A stretch of DNA of 64,000 nt from Pseudofrankia inefficax (GCF_000166135.1 NC_014666.1:868001-932000); one strand, 5' to 3'; counted from the stretch's first letter, positions 54,165 through 63,039 are shown. Notes: generated by a model not told the origin, from the letters alone. Numbers and translations are program-made.

Positions 54165-55364
54165 CTACTGGGCCAGCTTGTAGTCGCGCAGGAGCGCCCG
54201 GCTGATGATGCGCTTCTGGACCTCGGAGGTGCCCTCGCCGATCAGCATGAAGGGCGCCTCGCGGAACAGCCGCTCGATCTCGTACTCCTTCGAGTAGCCG
54301 TAGCCGCCGTGGATCCGGAACGCCTCGGTGGTGACCTCGTAGCAGTACTCGCTGGCCAGGAACTTCGCCATGCCGGCCTCGACGTCGTTGCGCTCGCCGC
54401 GGTCCTTCTTGCGGGCGGCGTTCACCATCATCAGGTGGCCGGCCTCGATCTTCGTCGCCATCTCGGCGAGCTTGAAGGCGATGGCCTGGTGGTCGGCGAT
54501 CGGGTGGCCGAAGGTCTTGCGCTGCTGCGCGTAGGCGATGGCCAGCTCGAACGCGCGGATCATGATCCCGCAGGCCCGGGCGGCGACGTTGACGCGGCCG
54601 ACCTCGACGCCGTCCATCATCTGGTAGAAGCCCTTGCCGGTCTTCTCCGGGCCGCCGAGGATCGCGCTGGCCGGCACCCGGTGGTTGTCGAGGACCATCT
54701 CGGTGGTCTCGACGCCCTTGTAGCCCATCTTCTCGAGTTTGCCGGGAATGGTCAGGCCGCCCGTGGTGCCGAAACCTGGCTCCTTCTCCAGCAGGAACGT
54801 CGTCATGTTCCGGTAGACCGAGTCTGCGCCCTCGTCGGTCTTCACCAGAGTGGCGACGACCCCGGACTGGGCGCCGTTCGTCAGCCACATCTTCTGGCCG
54901 TTGATGACGTAGTCCTCGCCGTCCCGGGCGGCCCGGGTCGTGATCGCCGAGACGTCCGAGCCGCAGCCGGGCTCGCTCATCGAGAACGCGCCGCGGACCT
55001 CGCCGGTGGCCATCTTCGGCAGCAGCCGGGCCTTCTGTTCGTCAGAGCCGTGCTGGAGCAGCAGGTACGCGACGATGAAGTGCGTGTTGATGACGCCGGA
55101 GACGCTCATCCAGCCGCGGGCGATCTCCTCGACCACCAGCGCGTAGGTGAGCAGGGACTCACCGAGGCCGCCGTACTCCTCCGGGATCGTGATCCCGAAG
55201 AGGCCCATCTCCTTCATCTGCTCGACGATCTCGGCCGGGTACTCGTCCTTGTGCTCGAGTTCCGTGGCGTGCGGCAGAATCTCCTTGTCCACAAAGGTGC
55301 GGACCGCCGCGAGTATGTCGGCCTGAATCTCCGTGAGACCGTCGGTCTGCGCGATCCTGCCCAT
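54165..55364 (-). CDS. Acyl-CoA dehydrogenase
   Basis: The 399-residue FAD enzyme oxidises an acyl-CoA at the alpha-beta bond. Typical motifs are FGITIPEEYGGLGESLLTYA, AFSMSEPGCGSDVSAITTRA, VINGQKMWLTNGAQSG, YAQQRKTFGHPIADHQAIAF and the C-terminal IGEGTSEVQKRIISRALL. The catalytic base is expected in the FRIHGGYGYSKEYEIERLFR region. ATG 55364 is the conserved start, with AAAGGA upstream; the frame is open further. The CoA-ester lyase gene precedes it by 89 bp on the same strand, so they probably form an operon for a branched or methylsuccinyl-type acyl-CoA. Confidence 0.9.
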   Translation of the reverse strand: MGRIAQTDGLTEIQADILAAVRTFVDKEILPHATELEHKDEYPAEIVEQMKEMGLFGITIPEEYGGLGESLLTYALVVEEIARGWMSVSGVINTHFIVAYLLLQHGSDEQKARLLPKMATGEVRGAFSMSEPGCGSDVSAITTRAARDGEDYVINGQKMWLTNGAQSGVVATLVKTDEGADSVYRNMTTFLLEKEPGFGTTGGLTIPGKLEKMGYKGVETTEMVLDNHRVPASAILGGPEKTGKGFYQMMDGVEVGRVNVAARACGIMIRAFELAIAYAQQRKTFGHPIADHQAIAFKLAEMATKIEAGHLMMVNAARKKDRGERNDVEAGMAKFLASEYCYEVTTEAFRIHGGYGYSKEYEIERLFREAPFMLIGEGTSEVQKRIISRALLRDYKLAQ

Positions 55365-55453
55365 TTCCTGTGGATCCTTTCCTGGTTCTGCGGCGAGGGC
55401 TCGGCTGTGGTCAGGGTGGCGCCCGCCGCGGGTCGCGGGCGGGCGCGTCACCG

Positions 55454-56404
55454 TTACTGGGCCGGCGGCTCGAACTTCTTGGTGCGCTGCATGCCCGCGG
55501 CGCGGCCCTTGCCGGCGATGACCTGAGCCATCTTCGCGCTGGCCTCGTCGATCATCTCGTCGCCGAGCATGACGGCGCCGCGGTGGCCACCGGCCTCCGA
55601 GGTGTGCCAGGCGTACGCGTCGAGGATCAGTTCGGCGTGGTCGTAGTCCTCCTGGCGGGGCCGGTAGACCTCGTTCGCCGCGTCGATCTGGCCGGGGTGC
55701 AGCACCCACTTGCCGTCGTAGCCGAGCGCGGCGGACTTCTTCGCCACCGACCGGAACGCGTCCACGTCACGGATCTGGAGGAACGGCCCGTCGATGGCCT
55801 GCACGCCGCGGGCGCGGGCCGCCTCGACAATCTTGAAGAGCGGGTAGTGGAACGGGTCGCCCGGATAGTCAGGGTTCAGCGCACCCACGACGAGGGACGG
55901 CATGTTCATGGACGCCATGAAGTCGGCCGGACCGAAGATGATGGTCTCGATGCGGTCGCTCGCGAATGCGATGTCCTTGACGTTGGACAGGCCGAGCGCG
56001 TTCTCGATCTGCGCCTCGATGCCGATACGGCCGACCTCGAACCCCATCACCTGCTCGATCTGGCTGAGCAGCAGGTCCAGCCACTGCACCTGAGCGGCGG
56101 TCTGCACCTTCGGCAGCATGATGCAGTCGAGGTTCTGCCCGGCACCCTCGACGACGGTGATGACGTCGCGGTAGGTCCACTTCGTGGTCAGGTCATTGAC
56201 CCGGACAACTCGGGTCTTGCCGGTCCAGTCGCCCTCGTTCAGCGCGGCCACGACATTGCCGCGGGCCGCCTCCTTCGCGCCCGGAGCAACGGAGTCCTCC
56301 AGGTCACAAAAGATCTGGTCCGCGGGCAGGCCCTGAGCCTTGCCGAGCATCTTGGTCGACGAGCCAGGAACCGCTAGGCAGGAGCGGCGGGGACGTAGCG
56401 ACAT
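55454..56404 (-). CDS. HpcH/HpaI-family CoA-ester lyase (CitE/Mcl-like)
   Basis: The 316-residue TIM-barrel protein has RRSCLAVPGSSTKMLGKAQG, the metal motifs DLEDSVAP and IGIEAQIENALGL, and GRIGIEAQIE with the acidic ligand. FASDRIETIIFGPADFMAS and YDGKWVLHPGQIDAAN complete the active site. Such enzymes cleave malyl-CoA or beta-methylmalyl-CoA. With the dehydrogenase downstream it suggests part of a CoA-thioester pathway. ATG 56404 is preceded by a -10 box and no ribosome site, so it appears leaderless. Confidence 0.88.
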   Translation of the reverse strand: MSLRPRRSCLAVPGSSTKMLGKAQGLPADQIFCDLEDSVAPGAKEAARGNVVAALNEGDWTGKTRVVRVNDLTTKWTYRDVITVVEGAGQNLDCIMLPKVQTAAQVQWLDLLLSQIEQVMGFEVGRIGIEAQIENALGLSNVKDIAFASDRIETIIFGPADFMASMNMPSLVVGALNPDYPGDPFHYPLFKIVEAARARGVQAIDGPFLQIRDVDAFRSVAKKSAALGYDGKWVLHPGQIDAANEVYRPRQEDYDHAELILDAYAWHTSEAGGHRGAVMLGDEMIDEASAKMAQVIAGKGRAAGMQRTKKFEPPAQ

Positions 56405-56411
56405 GATCGAG

Positions 56412-56417
56412 ATAGTA
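56412..56417 (-). promoter_or_regulatory. -10 box for the CoA-ester lyase gene
   Basis: On the minus strand TACTAT lies seven bases before ATG 56404, giving the probable start of the lyase-dehydrogenase transcript. Confidence 0.55.
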
Positions 56418-56698
56418 GCCGCAGCCCGGTGCCGGCGCCCGAGAACGAAGCCGTTGTGGATCATGTTCGAGTGTGGGTTGCCTCACCGCGTTATTCCGCC
56501 CACGAAGTAGCCGGTGCTTTCTGGCAATTGGACTGGGCGGTCCGTCCAAAGATGGCGACGGCCGAGGCTTCGTCGGTCGTCCGACCCGGGCTCGCCGGCC
56601 GACCGGCGGGGACGGCCGCGGCGGGCCGCGCGATCGCTCCCGCCTTGGCGCCGTCAAATGGGGGCGCGGTAGCTTTGCGCTGTGAGCAGCGAGGCACC

Positions 56699-58144
56699 GT
56701 GACGGCGACCGGGGCACAGCGCACGCCGGCGCCGGTCCGGGTCTACTGCCGGCGGCTGCACGGGCTGCTGGTGCTTGACCCCAACGGCGACCAGGTCGGC
56801 CGCGTCCGTGATGTGGTCGTCACGCTACGCCCTGGCCACGCCGCGCCCCGCGTACTCGGCCTGGCCGTGGACGTGCAGCATCGGCCGATCTTCGTGGCGA
56901 TGGGCCGGGTGACCGGTGTCGAGTCCGGAGCCGTGATCCTGTCGTCGGCGCGGCTGAGCTGGCGGCGGTTCGCCCAGCGCGCCGGCGAGACCCTCGTCCT
57001 CGGCGAGCTGCTCGACCGCCGGGTCACCGAGGTCTCCAGCGGCAAGGAGGTCACGGTCGTCGACGCGGCGATCGCGCCGATCCGCAGCGGCGAGTGGATC
57101 CTCGATCAGGTGGCCGTCCGGGTCGGCCGCGGCCGGCGCGGCGACATGCGCACCGTCGGCTGGGACGAGGTCAGCGGGTTCTCGCTGCAGGAGGACGGCC
57201 AGGGCGCGGCGAACCTGCTCGCCGCGTTCGAGAAGCTGCGCCCGGCCGACCTCGCGTCGATGCTGCACGACCTGTCCCACAAACGGCGGGCGGAGGTCGC
57301 GGCGGCACTGGACGACGAGCGGCTCGCCGACGTCCTGGAGGAGTTGCCCGAGGACGAGCAGGTCGAACTGCTCGGCGGGCTGGCCGAGGACCGGGCCGCC
57401 GACGTGCTGGAGGCGATGGGCCCGGACGACGCCGCCGACCTGCTCGGCGAGCTGCCCGCCGAGGACGCCGAGCGGCTGCTGCGCCTGATGGATCCGGAGG
57501 AGGCAGGGCCGGTCCGCCAGCTCCTGCGCTACGCCGACGACACCGCGGGCGGCCTGATGACCAGCGAGCCGGTGATCCTCGCGCCGAACGCCAGCGTCGC
57601 CGAGGCGCTCGCCCGGGTGCGCGCGCCGGAGCTCTCCCCGGCCCTCGCCGCCCAGGTCTACGTGGTCCGGCCGCCGTATGAGACGCCGACCGGGCGCTAC
57701 CTGGGGCTGGCCCACTTCCAGCGGCTGCTGCGCGAGCCCCCGGCGACGCTGATCGGCGCGGTGATCGACGCGGACGTCCGGCCACTGCGGCCGGACACCC
57801 ACCTCGCCGAGGTCACCCGGCACCTGGCGTCCTACAACCTGGTCGCGGCGCCCGTGCTCGACGACGCCGGCCGGCTGGTCGGTGTCGTCACCGTCGACGA
57901 CGTCCTCGACCACCTCCTCCCGCCGGACTGGCGGGAGCGGCAGCTCGACGACGACGTCGAGCACCGCGCGGCCGAGGAGGCCACGACCCTCGACGACGAC
58001 TTCGACGACTTCGGCCGGAGCGACGATCCGGAGCGGGACAGGGCCCAGCTCGCGGGGGACCCGCCGCCGGACGAGCCGGGCCCGGACGGGCCCGGCGTCG
58101 AGCGTGCGGATCTCGAACCGGAGGACGGGGACCCGGGCCGCTAG
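56699..58144 (+). CDS. Soluble MgtE-N/CBS protein with PRC-barrel-like N-terminus
   Basis: The 481-residue product has two PRC-barrel-like segments (about 20-85 and 95-160, with VRDVVVTLRPGHAAPRVLGL), an MgtE N-terminal superhelix (about 175-290, MLHDLSHKRRAEVAAALDDE and LLGELPAEDAERLLRLMDPE) and two CBS domains (about 305-420). The transmembrane channel of MgtE is missing, so this is not a transporter but may sense Mg2+ or adenosine nucleotides. The C-terminus is highly acidic. GTG 56699 follows GAGG. It diverges from the lyase gene. Confidence 0.85.
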   Translation: MTATGAQRTPAPVRVYCRRLHGLLVLDPNGDQVGRVRDVVVTLRPGHAAPRVLGLAVDVQHRPIFVAMGRVTGVESGAVILSSARLSWRRFAQRAGETLVLGELLDRRVTEVSSGKEVTVVDAAIAPIRSGEWILDQVAVRVGRGRRGDMRTVGWDEVSGFSLQEDGQGAANLLAAFEKLRPADLASMLHDLSHKRRAEVAAALDDERLADVLEELPEDEQVELLGGLAEDRAADVLEAMGPDDAADLLGELPAEDAERLLRLMDPEEAGPVRQLLRYADDTAGGLMTSEPVILAPNASVAEALARVRAPELSPALAAQVYVVRPPYETPTGRYLGLAHFQRLLREPPATLIGAVIDADVRPLRPDTHLAEVTRHLASYNLVAAPVLDDAGRLVGVVTVDDVLDHLLPPDWRERQLDDDVEHRAAEEATTLDDDFDDFGRSDDPERDRAQLAGDPPPDEPGPDGPGVERADLEPEDGDPGR

Positions 58145-58215
58145 CCGGCGCGGACCGTCCCGCTCCGCCGGCTCCAGCCGTCAGCCGAAGCAGGCCGTCA
58201 GCTGGCGCGGAGGGG

Positions 58216-58530
58216 TCAGGTCAGCGAGCCGCGGCAGAGGGTGAGGATCGCCAGCGCGATCTCGACACCGCGCGGGCCGAGCTCGTCCGCCCAGGCGGCG
58301 ATGATCTCGTTCTCCCTGGAGTGCTGGACGCGTGGGCCGCCGTCGGTGGTCCGATGCGTCTGGATCTGCCGGGAGATGTCCCGGCGGACCGCGACGAGGC
58401 CGCGCAGCTGGACGTCGAGGTCGTCGATCAGGCGGCGGCCCTCGTCGATCGAGGCGATCGTCGGCGCGACCGGCGCGGGTGATCCGTCCGTGACGGCGTC
58501 GTTGAGGCCTGCGTCCATCGTGTTGCTCAC
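58216..58530 (-). CDS. Chorismate mutase, AroQ class
   Basis: This all-helical enzyme converts chorismate to prephenate for Phe and Tyr. The 104-residue product has the helix-1 pattern IDEGRRLIDDLDVQLRGLVA and a downstream GGPRVQHSRENEIIAAWADE typical of actinobacterial AroQ. GTG 58530 has an AAAGG site; an internal ATG at 58518 is possible. Partner DAHP synthase regulation, as in mycobacteria, cannot be judged from here. Confidence 0.82.
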   Translation of the reverse strand: MSNTMDAGLNDAVTDGSPAPVAPTIASIDEGRRLIDDLDVQLRGLVAVRRDISRQIQTHRTTDGGPRVQHSRENEIIAAWADELGPRGVEIALAILTLCRGSLT

Positions 58531-58969
58531 GGGAGCACCTTTCGGGTGGAGGCTCGGCGCAGCCCAGGCGCGATGAGGCCCGGGCGTTCCGGGCCTTCGG
58601 TCTGGGGCGTTGTGCCGCGAGATCAGCGGCACAGTGGGGACCGAGCCCGGCCCCCATAAAAGGAGTGCAGCGACATACGGAGCGGCGCGTGTACGACCAC
58701 GGCTTCGCTGCGCTCCATGCGTCGGAGCATGCCAGGCTGCGCCGGGATCGTCCAGTTGCGGTACGTGACTTCGAGCCGGCGAAGCGGGCGCCTGGCCGAC
58801 GGGCCGACCCGGTTCGTGCTGCGTGGCCAGCGGTCCGGTGACGCGGCAGCAGCCGGTTGTGACGTGGGACGAACCGGAACTGTCGGTGGCGGGTGCGAGG
58901 ATCTTCGTGTGCCTCGGCTCGTGGCCGAGCGTTCCGCCCCACCCCGCCCCTGAGCCGGAGGAGTCGACC
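58531..58969. other. aroQ-recB divergent intergenic region
   Basis: This 439-bp stretch has two hairpins near the chorismate mutase gene: AGGCCC with GGGCCT at about 58576-58598, and TGTGCCGC with GCGGCACA at 58611-58633 (7-base loop). They may form a leader structure or attenuator of aroQ, but no leader peptide with aromatic codons was recognised. Confidence 0.4.
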
Positions 58970-59836
58970 ATGGCGCAGCTCGTACTCGACGAGATGCCAC
59001 GCCGGTTGTTCACCTGTACCCCGACCCGGCTGGCCTCGTTCGAGGACTGCCCGCGCCGCTACCGGATGACCTACGTCGACCGGCCGGCGCCACCCAAGGG
59101 CCCGCCGTGGGCGCACACCTCGCTGGGGACCAGCGCGCACAACGCGCTGCGGCTCTGGTGGGACGAGCCCGCGCGGCGTCGCACGCCGGAGCGGGCCGCC
59201 GCGCTGGTCCGCTCCGGCTGGGTCGCGGAGGGCTGGCGGGACGACCAGCAGTCCGCCGACGCCCGGGACCGGGTCGCCGCGATGTGCGAGCGCTACACCG
59301 CCGGTCTCGACCCGACGGACGAGCCGCGGGCGGTCGAGCGCCAGGTGGCGACCCGCACCGACCTGCTCGCGCTGCACGGCCGGGTCGACCGGCTGGACGA
59401 GCGGGACGGCGAGCTGGTCGTCGTCGACTACAAGACCGGCCGGCGGGCGCCGCAGGACGGCGACGCCCGCACGTCGCCCGCGCTGGCGCTCTACGCGTTC
59501 GCGGCCGAGCGGATGCTGCGCCAGCGCTGCCGACGGGTCGAGCTGCACCATCTGCCGAGCGGTCGGATCGTCGAGGCCGAGCACACCGACGAGAGCCTGG
59601 CCCGCCACCTGCGCCGGGCCGAGTCCATCGCGACCGACGCCGTCGCGGCGACCGAGCGGCTGGCCGCGGGGCAGCCGGCCGACGTCGCGTTCCCGCCGCG
59701 CCCGGGCCCCCTCTGCTCCTGGTGCGACTATCGCCGCCACTGCCCCGAGGGACGGGCCGCCGGCCCCGAGCTGGCTCCCTGGGCCGGCGTCGAGTACCTG
59801 GCCGAGCAGGAGCCGGCGGCGAGCCAGGGGACATGA
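58970..59836 (+). CDS. RecB-family PD-(D/E)XK nuclease with Fe-S cysteine pattern
   Basis: The 288-residue product has the RecB/AddB/Cas4-type exonuclease core: TPTRLASFEDCPRRYR near the N-terminus, LHGRVDRLDERDGELV and the catalytic VVVDYKTGRRAP (Asp-x-Lys). Four cysteines, one in FEDCPRRY and three in LCSWCDYRRHC near the C-terminus, match the [4Fe-4S] arrangement of AddB and Cas4. ATG 58970 has a GGAGGAG site. It is probably a stand-alone DNA repair nuclease; no CRISPR array or helicase partner is near. Confidence 0.88.
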   Translation: MAQLVLDEMPRRLFTCTPTRLASFEDCPRRYRMTYVDRPAPPKGPPWAHTSLGTSAHNALRLWWDEPARRRTPERAAALVRSGWVAEGWRDDQQSADARDRVAAMCERYTAGLDPTDEPRAVERQVATRTDLLALHGRVDRLDERDGELVVVDYKTGRRAPQDGDARTSPALALYAFAAERMLRQRCRRVELHHLPSGRIVEAEHTDESLARHLRRAESIATDAVAATERLAAGQPADVAFPPRPGPLCSWCDYRRHCPEGRAAGPELAPWAGVEYLAEQEPAASQGT

Positions 59837-59860
59837 CCACCAGGCCGGTGGGAAACGCTG

Positions 59861-59866
59861 CATGAT
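59861..59866 (+). promoter_or_regulatory. Weak -10-like box for aminotransferase gene
   Basis: CATGAT lies six bases before GTG 59873, the same spacing as other leaderless genes here but with C at the first position. Confidence 0.3.
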
Positions 59867-59872
59867 GGGGCC

Positions 59873-61099
59873 GTGGCCTCGCAGATGCTGCCCTCGCTCG
59901 CCGGCTCCAGGCCCGGGACCGGTCAGGTTCCCGGCCCCGCCCGGTTGTCGGCGAAGGCGTCGACGTTCACCGAGTCGGTCATCCGGGACATGACCCGGCT
60001 GGCGGTCGCGCACGACGCCGTCAACCTGGCCCAGGGCTTCCCGGACTTCTCCTGCCCGGTTGAGCTCAAGGACGCCGCCAAGGCGGCGATCGACGCCGAC
60101 GTCAACCAGTACGCGATCACCTGGGGCGCGCCCGCCTTCCGCGCAGCCATCGCGGCGAAGGTGGCCGGCGCCTACCCGGGCTGGACGGTCGACCCGGACA
60201 CCGAGATCTGCGTGACGTGCGGCGCCACCGAGGCCATGATCGCGACCATGCTCGGCCTGGTCGACCCGGGCGAGGAGGTGATCTTCTTCGAGCCGTTCTA
60301 CGAGAACTACGGCCCGGACGCGATCCTCTCCGGCGCGACGCCCCGGCTGGTGAAGCTGCGCGCTCCCGACTGGAGCTTCGACGAGGCCGAGCTGCGCGCC
60401 GCCTTCACCGACCGGACCCGCGCGATCGTCATCAACACCCCGCACAACCCGACCGGCAAGATGTTCGGCCGCGCCGAGCTCGACCTCATCGCGGAGCTCT
60501 GCCAGCGATACGACGCCCTGGTCGTCACCGACGAGATCTACGAGCACATCCAGTATCTCGGCCCCGGCGGGCACATCCCGCCGGCCACGGTCCCCGGCCT
60601 GGAAGATCGCACGGTCACCGTCAACGCGCTGTCGAAGACCTACGCCGTCACCGGCTGGCGGGTCGGCTGGACGATCGCCCCGGCGGCGCTGACGGAGGGC
60701 ATCCGCAAGACCCACGACTTCCTGACCGTCGGCGCCGCGGCTCCGCTGCAGGCCGCCGGCATCGCCGCGATGGGCCTGCCCGCCGCGTACTACGCCGAGC
60801 TTGCCGAGTCCTATCAGGCCCGCCGGGATCTGCTCTGCGCCGCGCTGGCCGACGTCGGCTTCGGGGTCAGCCGGCCCGACGGCGCCTACTACGTCATGTG
60901 CGACACCCGGGCGCTCGACCCGGCCGGCGACGACGTCGCCTTCGCTCGCCACCTGGTCGCCGACATCGGCGTCGCGTGCGTCCCGGGCTCGTCGTTCTTC
61001 GCCGACCCTGCCGACGGCCGGCACATCATCCGGTTCGCCTTCCCCAAGCGTGAGGCGACCCTGCTGGAGGCCGCCGCCCGCCTGCGCACGCTGTCCTGA
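59873..61099 (+). CDS. PLP-dependent aminotransferase (class I, kynurenine/methionine type)
   Basis: The 408-residue fold-type I enzyme has NLAQGFPDFSCP, VCGATEAMI-like CVTCGATEAMIATML, EPFYENYGPDAILSGA, NTPHNPTGKMF, VTDEIYEHIQY and the PLP lysine in NALSKTYAVTGWRVGW. The pattern NPTGK with EPFYENY is close to YbdL/kynurenine aminotransferase-like enzymes rather than AspC. The first 25 residues are a poorly conserved leader from GTG 59873. It lies 36 bp after the nuclease gene. Confidence 0.9.
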   Translation: MASQMLPSLAGSRPGTGQVPGPARLSAKASTFTESVIRDMTRLAVAHDAVNLAQGFPDFSCPVELKDAAKAAIDADVNQYAITWGAPAFRAAIAAKVAGAYPGWTVDPDTEICVTCGATEAMIATMLGLVDPGEEVIFFEPFYENYGPDAILSGATPRLVKLRAPDWSFDEAELRAAFTDRTRAIVINTPHNPTGKMFGRAELDLIAELCQRYDALVVTDEIYEHIQYLGPGGHIPPATVPGLEDRTVTVNALSKTYAVTGWRVGWTIAPAALTEGIRKTHDFLTVGAAAPLQAAGIAAMGLPAAYYAELAESYQARRDLLCAALADVGFGVSRPDGAYYVMCDTRALDPAGDDVAFARHLVADIGVACVPGSSFFADPADGRHIIRFAFPKREATLLEAAARLRTLS

Positions 61100-61674
61100 C
61101 CGCGCCCGGCCTCGGCACCTCGGATCCCGCCGGGCCGACCTTCGCGGTGACGGCCTAGATCGCTTGGCGGGCTCTGGCCGCCGGTTCGGTCGGGTGAGGC
61201 CTGGAACCGGCGCGAGTGCGGCTGAGTCATACCCGATGGTCGGGACGGGCGAGAATCCGTGGCCACCAGGTATGACTGCATACTGCGAGGCGTCGCATTG
61301 TCTGGCCTGATTCCACCGGAGCCAGCTCGATCGACGCTCCTGCCGACAGCAGGACCCGGGCGGTCCTGGACATTCGGGGACGATACAAGGCCGCGGTGGG
61401 AATCCGGCTGTTCGGCGATGCGAACTGGGTCCTTGTTCCGCCGCTATCCGTATGACGCTCCGGGGTCCCGGAGGATTGCCGCCACGAAATAGCCCGATGT
61501 TATCTTGACGACCCCGGCGAGCTTGAAAGCCAAGGCAAGACCTGTCGCGGTATCCGCGGCACGGGAACATGCCCATCCGACAGCCGAGGAGAACGCTGGC
61601 CCGGCCATGCCGTTTCTGGGCGGTCGTGCGTCAGATCGTCGAACCCTCGCGGCAGCTGACTTTGGATCTCAAGA
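61100..61674. other. Intergenic region before the beta-helix gene
   Basis: In these 575 bases I see a family 2 palindrome and a relatively A/T-rich stretch near 61470-61530 that probably includes the promoter, with TTGACG at 61505. No gene is supported. Confidence 0.45.
61224..61278. repeat. 55-bp palindrome, family 2, copy 2
   Basis: GAGTCATACCCGATGGT pairs with GCCACCAGGTATGACTG over most of 17 bases. The GTCATACC/GGTATGA ends are shared with the element at 54061. It lies 125 bp after the aminotransferase gene. Confidence 0.65.
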
Positions 61675-63039
61675 ATGCCTCTCTCGAATTCTTCCTCGGC
61701 CTTCCCCGAGGCCAGTCCCGACACCCCCGAGGCGAGCTCTCGCACTCTCGCCCGCGCGCGTGCGACGCCGCGTGTCGCCTCGCCCGCGGACCGCCGCCCT
61801 GGAAAGTCCCCGCGATCGTGGCGACGGGGGCAGTGGCTGCTCGCGCTGTCCGGCGTCGCGCTGGCCACGGCGATGCTGCCGACCGGTGGCGCCAGCGCCG
61901 CCACCAGCACCGCCACCCCGGCCCACCACTCGGGGATACTGCGCGGCGGCACGACGAACCTGAACAACACCAATGCCTATCCGAACAAACCGATCATCCC
62001 GGGCCCGGCCAAAATCCCGGCCGGCGGCGTGCCGGTCCCGGCGGGCGCCAACATCCAGTCCTACATCGACAGCCACCCGGCCGGAACCCAGTTCAACCTC
62101 GCCGCCGGCACCTACAAGGGCCCCGGCGTCCTGCTGCCCAAGGCCGGCGACAAGTTCTACGGCGTCAAGGCCGGGCCCGGGGGGACCCTGCTGTCCGGCC
62201 TCGGCATCCACCGGCCGAACGGCAGCGCGACCAACGTCGAGGTCCACAACATCTCCATAACGGGCTACTCCGACGGTGGGAAGAACGGCGCGATCGACTC
62301 CGACATTCACGAGTCCGACCCCGCCTCCGGTTGGGTGATCAGCAACTCGGAGATCTACGGGAACTATCTGGGTGCGTCCGTCGGGTCCAACTCGCTGGTC
62401 GAGAACAACACCTTCCATGACAACTCCTGCAAGGGTGCCGCCGGCGGCATGACCGGCACCATCTGGCGCTACAACCAGTTCATCCACAACAATCTGCCCG
62501 GAGTCAGCGACCCCAGCGGTGACTGCGCCGGAATCAAGGTCACGGTCGAGACGAACAACCAGTTCATCGGGAACCTGATCTCGGACAGCGGCCATCCGGC
62601 CGGCGGCTGGATGGATGTGTCCTGCCACGGCAACACCTTCACCGACAATATTTCCTACAACAACAACGGCTCCGGCTTCACGGACGAGACCGGCTACAAC
62701 AACACCTTCACCAACAACATCGCCGCCGGCAATGGCATCAACACCCCCGACCCCTGGCGGCGCACCGGCATCGTCTTCCAGTCCGCCGCGGGCGACACCG
62801 CGACCGGGAACTATGCGTGGCGGAACAACGGCCCCGGCATCACGATCTTCGAGCAGGACCGCCACGACGCCCCCGGCCAGGCGCGCAACTCCAACAACAC
62901 CGTCCAGGGCAACTACCTCGACATCGCGCCGGCCGTCATCAAGGTGAACATCGACGCCCCGCAGCACGTGGGCACCAACCCGCTCAGCCACGGCAACGGC
63001 ATCCAGGTCCCGCAGATCGTCGCCGGGCCTCAGATGTGA
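61675..63039 (+). CDS. Secreted right-handed parallel beta-helix protein
   Basis: The 454-residue product has a Ser/Arg-rich start, a signal-peptide-like segment (about 50-76, WLLALSGVALATAMLPTGGA followed by SAA) and a beta-helix domain with PbH1-type Asn-rich turns (NNTFHDNS, NNTFTNNIAAGN, GNTFTDNISYNNNGSG). GANIQSYIDSHPAGTQFNLA is the usual N-cap of such domains. Pectate lyase- and polysaccharide lyase-like folds share it, but no catalytic residues were identified. The long n-region suggests the true start may be later, though no better start codon was found. Codon use is slightly richer in A/T than its neighbours. Confidence 0.75.
   Translation: MPLSNSSSAFPEASPDTPEASSRTLARARATPRVASPADRRPGKSPRSWRRGQWLLALSGVALATAMLPTGGASAATSTATPAHHSGILRGGTTNLNNTNAYPNKPIIPGPAKIPAGGVPVPAGANIQSYIDSHPAGTQFNLAAGTYKGPGVLLPKAGDKFYGVKAGPGGTLLSGLGIHRPNGSATNVEVHNISITGYSDGGKNGAIDSDIHESDPASGWVISNSEIYGNYLGASVGSNSLVENNTFHDNSCKGAAGGMTGTIWRYNQFIHNNLPGVSDPSGDCAGIKVTVETNNQFIGNLISDSGHPAGGWMDVSCHGNTFTDNISYNNNGSGFTDETGYNNTFTNNIAAGNGINTPDPWRRTGIVFQSAAGDTATGNYAWRNNGPGITIFEQDRHDAPGQARNSNNTVQGNYLDIAPAVIKVNIDAPQHVGTNPLSHGNGIQVPQIVAGPQM

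Noticed and set aside
56490-56515. Shared CCACGAARTAGCCSG string near 56500 and 61480
   Set aside because: It is short, and the flanks differ; without a genome count it cannot be separated from chance.
58611-58633. Attenuator for chorismate mutase
   Set aside because: A hairpin exists, but no leader peptide with clustered Phe, Tyr or Trp codons and no alternative pairing was recognised.
58970-59836. RecB-like nuclease considered as Cas4 of a CRISPR system
   Set aside because: There is no cas1, cas2 or repeat array in the window, and stand-alone nucleases of this type are common in actinobacteria.
61300-61480. Possible c-di-AMP (ydaO) riboswitch before the secreted beta-helix gene
   Set aside because: The expected conserved blocks and stems could not be found in order.
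58181-61576. A 1131-codon minus-strand open frame over the nuclease and aminotransferase genes
   Set aside because: It is a shadow of two well-supported plus-strand genes and crosses their intergenic regions; it has no recognisable domain.
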